Assembly (NCBI GenBank): GCA_021234155.1
Contig: JAJEKV010000413.1
Location: 126,001-190,000, forward strand
Reading direction: 5' to 3'
Origin: Isoetes taiwanensis
Taxonomy: Eukaryota > Streptophyta > Lycopodiopsida > Isoetales > Isoetaceae
Length of the DNA: 64,000 nt
Shown piece after piece: positions 1-10,771 of this stretch. A model generated the notes under the pieces. It had not been told where the DNA came from and did no database searches. It saw nothing but the letters and a program-made list of their open reading frames with translations. The translations under genes and the position numbers were made by a program. The first letter of the stretch is position 1; every line of letters starts with the position of its first letter.

Positions 1-1340
1 TACCCCTGTCCATTCCTTGGCTGCAAAGTCCAATCTCTACTACATCGATGCTTTATACATAAGCATAGGGGATGCTCCAAGCACATTCTACTGTGTTATG
101 GTATTTCTGTCTTGCTAGCTTTTTTATGACATCCTGGTATGCACTGTAGTTCAAGTTTTTATTATAGAGTAACTTAAATGGTGAAAATATAGCCACTGAT
201 CAAGTTGATAAGTGTTTGTAAATGTTTTAAATTCTGCTTTTTTATCTTGCATATTCTTGTCATACAAGTTCATTCAATTTTGTAGGGAACGCCCATGTAA
301 ACAAGGAGCACTCGGCTGCCCCACATAAGCATACAAGTTTGTAATTGTTGTAAAATCTGCTTTTTTATAAAGGGATGCTGCATTCAGTAGTGTTGAAGTT
401 TGTAGACATGCTTATACTTGAAGTATTCTTTCTTTCTTAGGTAGGTTATGAATCCTAGTAACAGAGAGAAAAGGAAGATGATAATTCTGGAAGCTTATGA
501 ATACCATTATTTGCGGCACTTAAACTCCCATTTTAATTCTGCGCTACAAGCCTACAGTAAGTGCTTCTGAAATCGTCGTTGTAGGAGGTACAGTTTGCTC
601 AAGTCTTTCTCTGAAAGGGAGAAATGAAGTACTCAAGATGTTCGATGCCAATTTCTAATATTTTTCATAAGATACTTAATTCCGCTCTTAAAAAGTGTAG
701 AAACTTTTTAGTATTCTTCATGGTTGGCTTATTTATAGGAGATTTTGCAAGGTTGAAAGCACTTGGTGAGAGAATGCTTCATGAGCTTAGCAATGACTCT
801 AAAATGGGCAGGTATTTACATCATCCAAGCGTTAATGTCTGTAAAAGAGACTCTTACCGTGTCTTGCATGCAGGCTGCAGACATTGTTACCATTGAAGCG
901 CACGTTGACAGAAGTCGGGCGTGATATTCGTGAAACTCATTTGGTCATGGAACAAGTATGCTGTGTAAAATATGGTTTGAGTTTTTACTGTGTTGGCCTT
1001 ATTTTTGAGGTTTCAGTGCTCACTGATGATGAAATGCTCCAAGCATTATTTCTTGAGGACTTATCATTGAGTTGCACGAGGTAATCTTAAAGTGGTGATA
1101 TAACATCAGCAATCTTAAATCTTAAGAACATTTCTTCAGCATAATGCAGGGAGCTTTTTGATTCGCTATATATTTACTGGATGCCTGTTCGAAGAAAATT
1201 TATACACGTTTTTCAAAAATCTATGGGCCCTGAAACGTTTTTGATACAATGCTCCAAGTTTTTTTTTCTCCGAACTGCCCTTTGTTTCTCTGACATGTAT
1301 TTTTGAGACCTTCCGTGCATTTATGTGCATCCATAATAGA
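1..1340. other. AT-rich leader region, weak exon-like pieces only
   Basis: There is no gene I can name. Short open stretches on the plus strand (about 867-955 and 1015-1080) are coding-like. The second lies between a pyrimidine-rich AG acceptor (near 1014) and a GAG|GTAATC donor (near 1080). The reading phases of the two pieces do not join cleanly, so they may be degenerate exons or chance. Confidence 0.2.
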
Positions 1341-1345
1341 AACAG

Positions 1346-1862
1346 CCATCTTTATGTGACTCTTGGACCTCTCTCATATGTGGATATATTGAATGTGGAC
1401 AGCCACAACATGCTTTAAGTCTGTATGAAGAAATGCAACAGATAGAATGTAGACCTTAGCAGTTTTATCCTAGTGGTGCTACTACAGGCTTGTGCGAGGT
1501 GGAAAGATTTGAAGAGGGGACAGAAGATTCATGATGAGATCACAAAGAAGGGGCTTAAGAAAAACCAATTTATTTCCAGCAGTTTGATTGGCATGTACTC
1601 CATTGCAGAGGCTCGAAAGATCTTTGACAAGCTTCCAGTTTGTGATGTTGTCTCATGGAATGCACTTATTGCAGGATATGTAGACAATGGCCATAATGAA
1701 GAGGCTTTAAAATGTTTTGACCTGATGCGTGTTCCTCCTGATGATTTTACATTTGCCACTGCGCTGAAAGCTTGTACTAGCATTGCAGCAATCGAGAAGG
1801 GCAGAAACGGTCATAAGGAATTGTTACAACATTGCATGATCAATAGTGCATATACCAGTTAA
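1346..1862 (+). pseudogene. PPR (PLS-type) protein fragment, frameshifted
   Basis: Tandem degenerate 31-36 residue PPR motifs are visible. The first piece (1358-1456) reads as a repeat with the W-T-S-L-I-C-G-Y-I-E-C-G-Q core and the ending L-Y-E-E-M-Q. It then runs into TAG. The next frame (from about 1452) continues with V-V-L-L-Q-A-C-A, a motif I-S-S-S-L-I-G-M-Y, and D-V-V-S-W-N-A-L-I-A-G-Y, typical of P, L and S motifs. So one frameshift near 1450-1457 separates two parts of one gene. The fragment ends at TAA 1862 after an A-C-T-S-I-A-A-I-E-K-G segment. Complete PPR proteins have 10 or more repeats. There is no signal or transit peptide and no C-terminal E/DYW domain. PPR proteins bind organellar RNA, but this copy is almost surely dead. 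The family is clear; the exact ends are not. Confidence 0.8.
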
Positions 1863-4077
1863 TGTTGCAGAATCTTCCATCACTAATTTTGCAAATGTGT
1901 TCCTGGAAGATATAAAGCATTGAAAGGTTGAAGCTCTTTCGTTGCAGCATGCTATCTTTTCAAAGAAGTGTAAGCGACAAAATGACATAAAGAATTGTGG
2001 GCATTGTTGATATTTGGTTTCTTGAAGTTCGCAAGTAGCAGGTACGTTTTCCATATATGCAATGTATGTAGAAACACAACATCTTTTTGTTGTTCTTTTT
2101 GTAGATATTGAGTCTTGATTTGCAAGAGAGATTGTAGCCCCTCTGCCCAGCCAAAATCAGTCTGCTGCTAAAGGCAGCGAGGTAGGGCATGGCAAAAATC
2201 TGCCATTATGCTCCTTGCTGAGTGATTGCCGTAAAATTCCACTTTCTTCTATTAGTTCTAGATTTAAAGGAGAATTCAGGCAGTGACAGAGGGGAATGAT
2301 TCTCAAGTTGACAGTGCTTCCATGTCTGTAGAACCAATGAAGTTAGCATTGGACATGTTCAGACTCAGCACTTGGAATTTATCTTTCTTATGGTTTTTTT
2401 ATCAATAGAATTTTATGTCTGAAAGCGATTGCTAATTTACTCTAATCCAGCTGACGCTCTGCAGTAGCAGCCAAAATCGCTTCAGAACACCTAAATTTCT
2501 AACTAACTACTTGGTCCTAAGGATGGGCATGTGATTGTATAGTGACATGTTTGAGCCATTACATTTTTCCAAAGATCTTTGTCAATGAATAAGACTGCCT
2601 TTAGCTTTTTAAATAGAAAGGTTGCAATTTGTACTAGGGAATAATATAATAACATTAATTTAGCAGTTAGCAGTTGAAGAAGAGGTAATGAAGGACTAGC
2701 AATTTAGTAGCTGAAAAAGACCTATTGAATTGCATACAGTTTTGACTGATTATTTGCAGACCTTCAAAGTCTAGAATTATATACATACAGTTGCCAACTA
2801 TGTGCAGTGTCATCCACACCCCATCAGTGCAACGTCCACCAGCCACATCAAGTAGCGATGTTGTTAGATGTTTAAGAAGGTAAGTCTTATCATCACTTCA
2901 CTTGTCAGAGGTTTCTTGATGGGGTGATTTTGGACCTTCACATGCCAGGCCTCTGTACAAGATGTTACTTTCAAAATCACAAAGGAGACCACGTCTGACT
3001 TGCCACCATCATGAAGCAGGAGATGCAGTTGGGTGCCATTGATGACAGTTTCTGCACAGCAACCAAAAGAAACATCCCTGCCTCAAAGCTAAAATATGGT
3101 GCCTCTGCTCATGCAGATTACTTTCTGGTTCATAATTGTTACCAGTGCCATGGTTTCTGGTTTTCTATTATTAGTGCCCAATATATGCCACGCACTTAAC
3201 TGTCCATTACTAACATTTATTAGAATGGTTCCAATATTTAGAAATTATTTCTCAAAATGTTGCACAACCTCACTTACACAGTGATCCTATTACGATGCAG
3301 AGAATTTGGGAGAGTGGAGCTTTACAGGATAATACAAGTTTTATTGGCCAAAACCACTTGTATAACAAGGACTGGCCTGAAGCTTGATATTTAGGCAGTG
3401 GGAATGCAGATAAAACAGTTCCATGCACATTTTTAACACCTTCAAGCAATAACATGCAAAGCTAGGTGTATCAAACATATTTTATACAGTTGTGTTCTAC
3501 AAAACAAAGTTGTTGTTGGCATGCATTCTTATTGCAGTATTTGAAAAGGGGGTCTTGATTGTTAAATCAGTTCATAAATAATAGAACAATGTGGAAATAA
3601 CAGATTGTATGAACGCCAATAAACACATTCTATTTACGCTCGGTTTGTGTTCAAGCCTAAAGAAACCTTGTAAGCTGAATTCCACTTCTTGCATGCAACT
3701 GAGCATTTCTATTCATGTTATTCAAATAGCTCGCCACCATCGAGTAGACCAATGTTTATAAGTTCATTTTGCTATAATGTCAATCACTTTATACATTTGA
3801 CATTGGATGTTGAAAAGCCAGTGTCTACCCCTAAGTATAGGATCCATTCATACACAATAAAATAGTAAAACAACATTTATCTTGCTAGAGGTCTAGAGTA
3901 GTGCCAAGAACTATAGTTGTATTTCATGGCCGTAATAGATAAATATACATGAGAAACTATTGCCAATGACTTTGCTGATATCATTTAGTTTGAACAAATG
4001 TCAATTATTCTACATGTGGTTGTACACTTCTTTCGTTCAATGATCTGATAAAAAAAACATATCACATGTATATCAAC
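1863..4077. other. Intergenic, no gene recognised
   Basis: AT-rich sequence without convincing coding frames on either strand. Short open frames around 3011-3455 have no recognisable motif and no splice context. It may be old transposon or intron sequence. Confidence 0.4.
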
Positions 4078-4305
4078 TATGCAAAAGCACGTAAGCTAAT
4101 CGAGGTGCTTTCAACTGCTACCTCAAACCGCTGAAACATAAACAATGAATACAAAAGCCACAAACGTATAAATAACCATAAACCTAACAAATATGCAAAA
4201 GCACGTAAGCTAATCGAGGTGCTTTCAACTGCTACCTCAAACCGCTGAAACATAAACAATGAATAAAAAAGCCACAAACGTATAAATAACCATAAACCTA
4301 ACAAA
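4078..4305. repeat. Tandem duplication, 2 x 114 bp
   Basis: Two adjacent 114-bp copies (4078-4191 and 4192-4305) start with TATGCAAAAGCACGTAAGC. They differ at about one base (GAATAC versus GAATAA near 4150/4264). Near identity implies a recent duplication. The sequence is open on the minus strand in both copies because 114 is a multiple of three, but the peptide has no known motif. Confidence 0.95.
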
Positions 4306-4575
4306 TCTTACCTTGCCAAAGTCTTCTGGTGTGCCTCTTGCTAGTTGTATTTTCTATAATTGCCAGTTCTTCTTTGTTTTTCCTACGCTACCTTTTTCCC
4401 AAGCCTGCATTTCTGCTAGTTTTTTTTTTTTTGCCAGGCGTACAGACACCACGTTCCCCTTAAAATCCGAACTTGCTCGATTCAGGTTTCCAACCTTAAC
4501 CAAGAGTAATGGATTAATAATTTTTTTTTGCCCAGGTCGAGATCTAGGTACGGCAGATCTGGGTACGGCCCATGG

Positions 4576-4719
4576 AAGGAAGGAAGGAAGGAAGGTACTT
4601 TTATCGTCCACGGAGACCAATCGGTCTATGGGACCCAATACAAAAACGCAGCAAGCGGATTACTGCCCGGATTAAAAAACCCCCGCCCCGAAGGGTTTTC
4701 GAGGGAAAAACCGTGGCAG
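4576..4719 (-). mobile_element. SINE-like element (family A, copy 1)
   Basis: A minus-oriented copy of a short dispersed family. Read on the minus strand it has CCACGGTTTTTCCCTCGAAAAC, a GGGGCGGGGGTTTTTTAATC segment that folds back on AAAACCC, then GGGTCCCATAGACCGATTGG, GGTCTCCGTGGACGATAAAA, and a (CCTT)n tail. CATGG flanks it on both sides (4571-4575 and 4720-4724). The undisturbed right arm of the host fold-back element reads GCGCATGGGAAAGC, which is the empty-site sequence. That supports a retrotransposed insertion with a 5-bp target duplication. Confidence 0.75.
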
Positions 4720-4742
4720 CATGGGAAAGCACCTTAAGCCTA

Positions 4743-6875
4743 CGATAGAGCAGTGTATCTTAAGCTTGATTTTGCTAAAGCCTACGATAGTGTTGATTGG
4801 GGCTTCTTGGAGAAGTGTCTTCTTGCACTTGGGTTTGGGGAGTCATTCACAAGGAATGTCATGAAGCTCCATACATCGGCCCGGATCATCGTCCTTTTCC
4901 GTATGCAGCCATCGGATATTTTTGTAGTGGGTAGAGGAATTGACAGGGGTTGTCCCTTAGCACCCTTGCTTTTCACAATTGTGGCGTAAGTCTTGTCCCA
5001 GCTCTTCTCCGTGGCTACCCAAGATGGCGTTATTCAAGGCCTCCCAATGGACGATGGTTCTCAAGAGGTATGTAACCAATATGCCGATGACACTTTTTTT
5101 GTTCCTAATTGCCGAGGGCCGGAGAATCTTCGTAATGCTAAGCTATTATTAGACACATTCTCCTTAGCATCGAGGAGTTCTTGTAGGGTGGCAAAATGTA
5201 TGACTTTTGGGACGTTGGACGGTCCCATCCCTCCTCGTATTTTGGACTATCCTTGAAGATTCTTCGCATGGCAATACCACAAAGTTGCTTGGTATCCCGG
5301 TTGGAATTCATGTCTCTCGCTTCAGATGCTTGGGATGAAATCATTAGTGGGTTGCAAAGCACTTGTTTTGGTGGAATACTGACTAAACCTGGTCCATGCC
5401 CGGTGAGAATCACCGTGGCTAAATGTGTTCTTAGTAATACTCATGTCTACATGGCGCCGCGCTTTACTAGCTCCGCAGTTGTAAGATGGAGGAGATTGTG
5501 CGTATCGTCGTAAATTTTATTTGGGGTGGAAATGAGTTAGGAGCGATGGTCAAGGTAGCTTGGGCTTAAATGCATTAGACCTAAGGCAAAACCGGTGGTC
5601 TTGGTATGTTGGATTTTCACCTCCAAAGCAAGGTGATGATATCAAAGTTCATTTGGAGGATTTTCATTGGTAAGGATGATTCTCCGCCTCGAGGTTGTTG
5701 GTGCAAATCGATTCAAAGATTGTCTCCCATTTCATAAGGCCTCCATTAAGCCCCTCCTTCCTTGGGCTTTGCTTTATCATATGCATCCCAGATCCTAATG
5801 CTTCTCCCTTTCTAAAGGGGTTGCTTGCGCTTGGGACAATCGCCGTCTTTTTCCATATTAATCCTTAGGCATGTCTTTGGTTGTCCACTCCATGCTTTGG
5901 TGGATTCCTTTGCGTGACACTCGTGAGAATGTGCCTCTAAGTGTGGTTGTTCATCCAAAGACTTAACGACGATGGGTAGCACCTGGTATCAATACTATTG
6001 CAGCTTGGTATGAGTCCGATCATCTCATGTCATGGGAAGCATTTAGAACAAAGTTCTTGTTGTGCAGATGGGACAGAGTAACTGGAATCATATTGCCGCA
6101 TTGTTGCCACGGATTTCGTCCACGATTGAGGTAGTCATATGGGGTTGCCATCGGGATATCCGGCCGTGGCGGTTTGTGTCTTCGTGTATAAATTGCTTGT
6201 GCATTCTGAAATCCCGCCTCCATCTAATAGATGGCATCTCGTGTCCCTCACCCACAATGGAAAAGTGTTTGGATATGGGTATGGGATAAGCCGCTTCACC
6301 CCAAAGTAGTAGTTTTGTGGTGGCAAGTGATCCATAGATGCCTCGTGAAGTCAACAAAGGTTAGTCCATAAAATGGATAATCGGATTCGTGAGCTCGCCC
6401 TTTATGCCGCCAAAGGGTTGAGAGTATTGAGCATTGTTTTTCTTGTGTGAGAGGCTTCGCGGCAGCATGGTCTTGGTTGTTGACCCTTTTTTGGCACGTC
6501 TCGATCTAGCCAAAGAAATTTTGCTTGCTATCTATCCCGATGCTTGGCCCAAACAACTAAACGAGCTTTTCATCTCGCATACCGGGCTTTTTATGGTCAA
6601 TCCGAAGAGAAGGAGGTTGTTTATCTTTAAGGGCATAGATACTGCAGATGAGGTTGTTCTTCAGTGGGTGCAAGATAAAATTGTTATGGCTTACAATTGT
6701 TCTTCTCTTGATCAAGAGAAGAAAGTGCTGATCTGGCATACTTACCTTCAGATTCATTCTTTTGCATAGGCAGGTGGTTGTGCTCAGTTGGATCGGTTTG
6801 TCCACTGGGGTTATAATCCTGTCTTTGCATTTATGTTGCTCGGTTTCTAGTTGGTGAATAAAACTTGACGTCCTT

Positions 6876-6909
<34 letters not shown>
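4743..6909 (+). mobile_element. LINE (non-LTR retrotransposon), 5'-truncated, decayed ORF2
   Basis: The frame starting near 4753 shows the reverse transcriptase motif F-A-K-A-Y-D-S-V-D-W, then R-G-C-P-L-A-P-L-L-F. In the next piece it shows the catalytic Y-A-D-D-T box (about 5077-5091). The 3' part (about 6370-6770) has the zinc-binding tail typical of plant LINEs (C-R-Q-R-V-E-S-I-E-H, then C-E-R). Stops and frameshifts (for example TAA at 4987-4989) break the ORF. The element ends in 33 A residues (6877-6909). The flanks GCACCTTAAGCCTA (4729-4742) and GCACCCTAAGCCTA (6910-6923) look like a 14-bp target-site duplication with one change. The APE endonuclease and early RT are missing, so this is a dead 5'-truncated copy. 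Confidence 0.92.
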
Positions 6910-6910
<1 letters not shown>

Positions 6911-7207
6911 CACCCTAAGCCTAATTCACATCCAACACATTTTAGAAATTTCTTTCCTAAGGGTGCTTTCCCATGCGCCATACCCAGATCTCTTAACCTG
7001 GATTGCCGTACCCAGATATCGACCTGGGCAAAAAAGAATTGTAAATACTCTTGGTTAAGGTCGGAAACGTAGATCGAGCAAGGTCAGACCTTCAAGGGAA
7101 CATGGCGTCTGGATGCTTGGCCAAAAAAAACTCAAGGTCAGATCTTCACGGGAACATGGTGTCTGTACACCAAGCATGGCGTCTGTACGCCTGGGCAAAA
7201 AAAGCTT

Positions 7208-7730
7208 AACGATTTGGGTCCACAGGAAAGCACCCTAAGCATTAGCCGATACACCCATGCATGGATATCCAATTCATTTAATAGGCAACCTTGCTATTCT
7301 CTATGGGGTATCTTAGAGAATGGTAAGTATGGTTGTATGGTATTGTATTAAATGTACTATTTAATTGTATTATATGTGCTTAAACATGAGAAATTAAACC
7401 TACTTAATTTAAAGCAAGTAGAGTGGGTACCTTAGAAACAATACTTGCCTTGCTTTAAGTAGGCAATGTAAATAGACTAAGCTACATGAAGTTACCCCCA
7501 CTTAATCTATTTAAAATATTTGGGCAATCAATATCTATCTATCTATCTTAACATTTGACATGTGTTGGAACTTTTGTAATCAGGTTCAAGAAGTTTAAGC
7601 AACAACTACACGCTGGCATTTATAATTATAGTCATAGAGACATCACGGCTTCTCAGGTGGGGATGTCACTAATTATTCAAGTTATGAAATTGTTATATTC
7701 ATTATGTAACCAAACAAAAGTGCTACTTAC
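7208..7730. other. AT-rich spacer with (TATC)n microsatellite
   Basis: No gene. A (TATC)n run lies at about 7530-7549. A possible 3' splice site (TGCTACTTACAG) at about 7730 precedes the coding-like region that follows. Confidence 0.5.
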
Positions 7731-9132
7731 AGAGCGAGGAAATCCAAGAAGGAATGCACGTTACACTCGTGGAGAACGATACAAATGTAGCTGAAGGAAC
7801 CATCTTCACCATGGATCCAACCAGATATTGCCACAACCAAATATTAGGTGATGGATATGTCAGCATCTCTTTAAAGGTTGTCTACGACAAACCTACAACT
7901 CCATCACATGATTATCTACTAGAGCATGTTGGTTCTTTTGTGAGATTGAAGAAGAGCAACTTGAGACCACAGTTAACTAGTGCATCACATGTTGAAAATC
8001 AAGCTTCCAGTCCCAAAGGTATGATCTCGCCTATCGAAAGCAGTCACGAGTTCAATCCAGATGATAGATCTACATGGCCAGGCAATAGGGTGATTCTTCT
8101 AGACAAGGAGAACAATAAGTTGGGATTTGCTCTTATTGTTGTGGCCTTTACAAATGAAGTCGTTGATAGTGCCTATTTGGGAGAAGATGACCTTGGAATT
8201 ACCTCATACAAGAAGTCCCTGATTTTAAGAAACTTGTGGATGGTTATATAGAAGATGGGCGCCATAAGTTGGTGGGGATATCTAGATGATAAAGGTGATC
8301 CTAGAATGCAATATAAGGTGCACCCTAAGCAGACAGCATGGGAGCCTGAAGCTGGTATTGAACTTTTTAAAAAAGATGATGCTGGTAGGCAAATATTGCC
8401 CAAAGGTGAACCTGAGCCCGTGCCCCTTAACGAACACATAAGGGAAGAGGAAAATATCATATCTGGTATTTCAAAATATATAGATTTTTGGAAAATAGGG
8501 TTAAGTGGACGTTTTGGACATTCCAATTATCAAGTAGTGCGACCAATTATTGCATATTGGAAAAATGTCATAGCAGAACTACAGGAATCTCCAGTAAGAA
8601 ATTCCAAGTTAGAAGATGGATTTTGGCCTCGTTCACAGTGGATGCTCCATCAAGATGTAGATGTTGCTCCCATAATGACGGTTGACAATGAAAAAGGATA
8701 TCATGAAGTGGTGTATTGCGGCCCTGCAAGTGGTAAACCAAAAAAAGAATTTAAACCTGAAAAAGATATTATGGAAGGTATGTTTCTCATTGTGAGGCCT
8801 AATGATATGAAAGAGACTCCATTTTGGCTAGGTGCAGCATTGACTATACCAACTAAACAAAAGGATGGACTAAAAGAGTGTCTTCAAGTTCACATCCAAT
8901 GGTGGAAGCCACTCACTAAAGGTAGGAAGAGTTTGAAAGATCAATACAATGGATGTTGCTACAAAAGGTGGAAGCCAAATCCAAGTGAACAACAACAATG
9001 GGTGGATGTTCAATCAATAATCTATGGTTGGAGGCAAAGACCTCTGCAGTTTCCATGAAACAGCTTGAAAAAATTCCTGACGATGTAGTTGCTATTGTCC
9101 AAAGTCATTTGGAATTATGTACTGATGATTAA
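7731..9132 (+). pseudogene. Transposon-associated protein, DUF8039-like start, frame broken
   Basis: The first frame (to TAG 8249-8251) begins after a TTACAG acceptor. It has a V-A-E-G-T, L-G-D-G-Y-V-S-I-S-L, H-V-G-S-F-V-R layout, which resembles the DUF8039 module of plant CACTA-type transposon proteins (my recollection; moderate). From about 8196 the sensible reading moves to another frame (Q-E-V-P-D-F-K-K-L-V-D-G-Y). It then returns near 8270 to the frame ending TGA 9058. That last frame is a 267-codon open region rich in W (for example W-P-R-S-Q-W-M-L-H-Q and V-H-I-Q-W-W-K-P). A further shift near 9020 gives a natural C-terminus (K-Q-L-E-K-I-P-D-D, TAA at 9130-9132). No catalytic motif is visible. 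It could instead be a spliced gene, but the short shifts favour decay. Confidence 0.55.
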
Positions 9133-9324
9133 TTAGATAAATGCAAAAGTACAATTCATTTTCTTTGCAATGGTTCCTTCTCTGTACTATTGATTATGGC
9201 ATGATTATGAAATAACAAAAGATTAAGCACTCAATGTTTCAAATCATTATAAACATGAACAAGTCTAAAAACCTTGAATAAGTCTAAATTTTCCTAAATT
9301 TGTATACAAATTTTACAAAAATTT
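9133..9324. other. Short AT-rich spacer
   Basis: Nothing recognised. Confidence 0.4.
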
Positions 9325-9490
9325 TAAGGTTTACATGGGATTCCCTAGGATCCTTCGAGACAACTCCAAGTCTTTTGGCATTATAGTAACTCTCTTGGCG
9401 TGAATGGCGTACTCCTAGGCAATTTCCCGCACCAAGTGCTGGAATGGCAGTTTTCGTATCAGGAGCCGTCCTATCAGGACCTCCCATATG
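9325..9490 (-). pseudogene. Histone H3-like degenerate fragment
   Basis: One minus-strand frame reads L-L-I-R-K-L-P-F-Q-H-L-V-R-E-I-A, TAG, then A-I-H-A-K-R-V-T-I-M-P-K-D-L-E-L-S-R-R-I. These match histone H3 alpha-2/loop residues about 60-75 and the C-terminal helix residues about 111-131. The roughly 35 residues between them are missing and a stop lies at the joint. The N-terminal tail is not visible. It sits in the internal region of a minus-strand LTR element (primer site near 10760), so it may be a captured scrap. It cannot make a histone. Chance similarity is unlikely because two separate H3 signature blocks appear in order and in one frame. Confidence 0.8.
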
Positions 9491-10757
9491 CATTCAGATA
9501 CCTCTTGAGCATGCTCCTCCAGTCACAAACAGACTTGGTCCTCCTGTGTATCTCTGTGAGGTAACGGTCTAGCATGGCTGCCATCTCAAGTCCAACACTC
9601 TGTTGGAGTTGGGGAGTGAAGTAGCCAGGAGTTCATCCCAGATATAAGTTTGGGTCTCCTCATCATAATAATAGGGGGCAAGATGAGGAGGAATGCATCA
9701 TCGATACACTCACCGTTTTCCAAGTAAACATACTCTTCACCCCGAGCCTAAGGATCTCCTCTTGCTGATTCGTTAGCATCCGCTTCTAGGGCCATGTCCA
9801 TGACCCTCTGCGCCTCGACTCGTGCAGCTTCGTCATCATCATCTGCTGCAGACTCTGGGGGGTAAAACTTGGTGATAGTCAAGACCTGGTCTGGTTGCTC
9901 CACTAAAGTATACATCTCCCCCAGTGCGTTAAGCTTCAAGAGGAAACTCTAAGTGGAATATGGGGAAAGGAACACAAAACAAGTTGGTCCAAGAGAAGCT
10001 CGACTTTCCCAGGATCTATGGCAAGATTATATCCGAGCTCGGCGAAGATCTGGATGATGGCGAGGGTTTGGTAGGTTTATTCCATACGAATGTGTGCCAT
10101 GACGATGAAAAGAGAGTAAGGATATGAAAACACGATGCTTGGGCGTAGGTGGTAGCGGAAGCAGTTGAGGATGATAGATAAAGAAGGTCGGTTATGGCAA
10201 AGCAAGCTTGATTCCCGCGGCTATGACGGACGAGTGTAGTAGGAAGAAGCACAAAAAAAAGAACGCTAAAAGAAAACGGCCACTAGAAACTAGTTTAAAA
10301 AAAAAAAATTAACAATTATACGACGAAAAGTTTACGTGGGCATGTATTTTTGGCGGCGAGGAGGTTTTCATTCCAAATTGGATACAAAACTGCATTTCCC
10401 TGTTGGCACCGATTTTGCTCCTGAGGCTGATTGGTGCTGCCAACGGTCCATCCAAGAAGTGCCCTAAGCTAAATAGAGTGTCCCTAATGCGATGGAACAA
10501 AAAACACCTCGATTGAGTCTCCTAGAGGAAGTTATGGCCTTTGGAAACAAGGGACCTTATTCAAACAAAAAAACTTAACATAACTTGACCCTAATACCTT
10601 AAAATTTCACTCTAACTAACCCATTCTCACATACTTAGCCAAATTCATCCTACCTACGGGTTCCTAGGTAACTCCTATGTTAAAACTTTCCCTTACTATT
10701 AGACAGTCTAACGAGTCGGAACATGGCTAGTGCAATGATCTGGTCCACCAAAATCAT
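9491..10757 (-). other. Internal region of a minus-strand LTR retrotransposon (decayed)
   Basis: The minus-strand reading downstream of the primer-binding site has several short coding-like pieces. One is 63 codons (9748-9939) with an acidic A-A-D-D-D-D-E-A-A-R stretch. Another lies around 9950-10100 and reads A-I-D-P-G-K-V-E-L-L-L. No protease, reverse transcriptase, RNase H or integrase motif could be found, so the element is heavily deleted or non-autonomous. Confidence 0.4.
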
Positions 10758-10769
10758 GCTCTGATATCA
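10758..10769 (-). promoter_or_regulatory. LTR retrotransposon primer-binding site (tRNA-iMet type)
   Basis: On the minus strand this reads TGATATCAGAGC. It is one base away from TGGTATCAGAGC, the usual plant primer site complementary to the initiator methionine tRNA 3' end. It lies two bases inside the CA end of the putative LTR, the expected place. Confidence 0.7.
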
Positions 10770-10771
10770 TT

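Larger units (their letters stand above)
4424..7207. mobile_element. Fold-back element interrupted by a SINE-like element and a LINE
   Basis: The left arm (about 4424-4575 plus 4720-4742) and the right arm (about 6924-7207) are inverted repeats of each other. GCCAGGCGTACAGACACC on the left pairs with the region of GGCGTCTGTACGCCTGGGC on the right. CCTTAACCAAGAGTA pairs with TACTCTTGGTTAAGG, and GCCCAGGTCGAGATCT pairs with the AGATATCGACCTGGGC segment. The right arm also carries a partial internal duplication (two versions of AAGGTCAGA.CTTCA.GGGAACATGG). Without the insertions the element would be about 450 bp with a short central loop. It encodes no protein, so it is non-autonomous. Confidence 0.75.

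Noticed and set aside
4313-4675. 120-codon plus-strand frame and its opposite-strand partner
   Set aside because: They lie inside the fold-back arm and SINE-like insertion; no motif, and explained by repeat sequence.
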